DNA from: Anthropogastromicrobium sp963626545
Lineage (GTDB): Bacteria > Bacillota > Clostridia > Lachnospirales > Lachnospiraceae
Reading direction: 5' to 3'
NCBI GenBank assembly: GCA_963626545.1
Contig: CAVFYJ010000024.1
Coordinates: 1 to 38,172, forward strand
Length of the DNA: 38,172 nt
Part shown: positions 37,985 to 38,172 of the stretch, one piece after another
Position numbering within the stretch: the first letter of the stretch is position 1
How the letters are laid out: each line of letters begins with the position of its first letter
Program-made: the position numbers and the translations under genes
Notes under the pieces: generated by a model
The model's database searches: none
The model's input: only the letters and a program-made list of their open reading frames with translations
What the model was told of the DNA's origin: nothing

Positions 37985-38013
37985 ATGTTAGCATGTGTCA
38001 GTACACACGTCAA
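37985..38013 (-). promoter_or_regulatory. Promoter and operator of the small-protein cassette
   Basis: On the minus strand: TTGACG (38013-38008), a 17-base spacer, TAACAT (37990-37985) with extended -10 TGC. The spacer contains the inverted repeat TGTGT-CAGT-ACACA (37994-38007), well placed for autoregulation, as in toxin-antitoxin operons. Confidence 0.65.
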
Positions 38014-38038
38014 GTAATGATGAAAGTTTTGGAATAGA

Positions 38039-38090
38039 CAAACAAGTGCCGCCTCAAGACTGAAATGAGTCTGGAGAAAGCACTTGTTTG
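38039..38090. other. Long perfect hairpin near the right edge
   Basis: CAAACAAGTGC (38039-38049) is the exact complement of GCACTTGTTTG (38080-38090); inside, CTC-AGACT pairs with AGTCT-GAG. The helix spans 52 bases. No T-run follows on either strand, so it is not a simple terminator. It may be part of a mobile element end or a structured RNA. Confidence 0.6.
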
Positions 38091-38119
38091 ATATAAAGAT
38101 ATTTAATAAGAACTGTATT

Positions 38120-38172
38120 TAGGAATCTGGCGCGGGAATCCTCGGCCATTCAATGACCGAGATGAAAGCGCC
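38120..38172. other. Nested hairpin at the window end, possible insertion-sequence end
   Basis: GGCGC (38129-38133) and GCGCC (38168-38172) enclose CTCGG-CATT/AATG-CCGAG (38141-38161). Subterminal hairpins after a GC-rich segment like this recall the ends of IS200/IS605-type elements and the scaffold of TnpB-associated RNA, but no transposase lies in the window, so the assignment is tentative. Confidence 0.3.

Overview
The window looks like a chromosomal segment of an anaerobic, spore-forming gut Firmicute, most likely a Lachnospiraceae relative. I infer this from the overall gene content: a glycyl radical enzyme with its activase, a Firmicutes-type (class III) fructose-bisphosphatase, type III pantothenate kinase, an alpha/beta-type small acid-soluble spore protein behind a sigma-G-like promoter, LplABC-type sugar importers, and AGGAGG ribosome sites with TTGACA/TATAAT promoters. 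A run of 10 N at 9762-9771 shows that this is a draft assembly. I see no rRNA, tRNA, CRISPR array, prophage or intact transposase.

Layout. (1) 1-1148: 3' part of a nucleoside-binding BMP lipoprotein with a tandem-repeat acidic linker. (2) 1221-3789: amino-acid ABC importer (lipoprotein, permease, ATPase); the binding protein appears circularly permuted. A folded RNA and a terminator follow. (3) 4126-10663: apparent operon yjjI - yjjW - nupO-like ATPase - nupP/nupQ-like permeases - cdd, which places an orphan glycyl radical enzyme with nucleoside uptake and deamination. (4) 10846-17121: an unrecognised helical protein, fbp, and a glycogen branching enzyme with a C-terminal tail carrying AT-hooks. 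(5) 17259-25557: AraC regulator, divergent LplB/LplC/LplA-type importer, and a convergent operon of M42 aminopeptidase, AprA/fumarate-reductase-like flavoprotein and 2[4Fe-4S] ferredoxin. (6) 25720-27624: coaX, spore protein gene, deoC. (7) 27973-34367: large MacB/FtsX-like ABC protein and a complete ECF vitamin-type importer (S, A-A, T). (8) 34380-36685: aconitase-family (LeuC/LeuD) relic gene, divergent GntR/FCD regulator with twin operators, nitroreductase. (9) 36797-37904: four-gene minus-strand cassette of small proteins (YgiT/MqsA zinc finger, DUF4160, DUF2442, unknown), of the kind linked to toxin-antitoxin loci. Hairpins that may belong to a mobile element end lie at the right edge.

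How the parts fit. The BMP lipoprotein, NupOPQ-like transporter, Cdd and DeoC together make a nucleoside salvage route: import, deamination, and cleavage of deoxyribose-5-phosphate to acetaldehyde and glyceraldehyde-3-phosphate. YjjI/YjjW sits inside this set. From memory, the same pair also neighbours deoCABD in E. coli. Fbp and GlgB serve gluconeogenesis and glycogen. The AraC/Lpl/flavoprotein/ferredoxin block looks like a specialised import-and-reduce locus with an unknown substrate.

The best candidates for something undescribed are the YjjI nucleoside operon, the AT-hook branching enzyme, the permuted binding protein, the Lpl-flavoprotein-ferredoxin block, and the folded RNA at 3801-3913. 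All family calls were made by reading the sequence without database searches.
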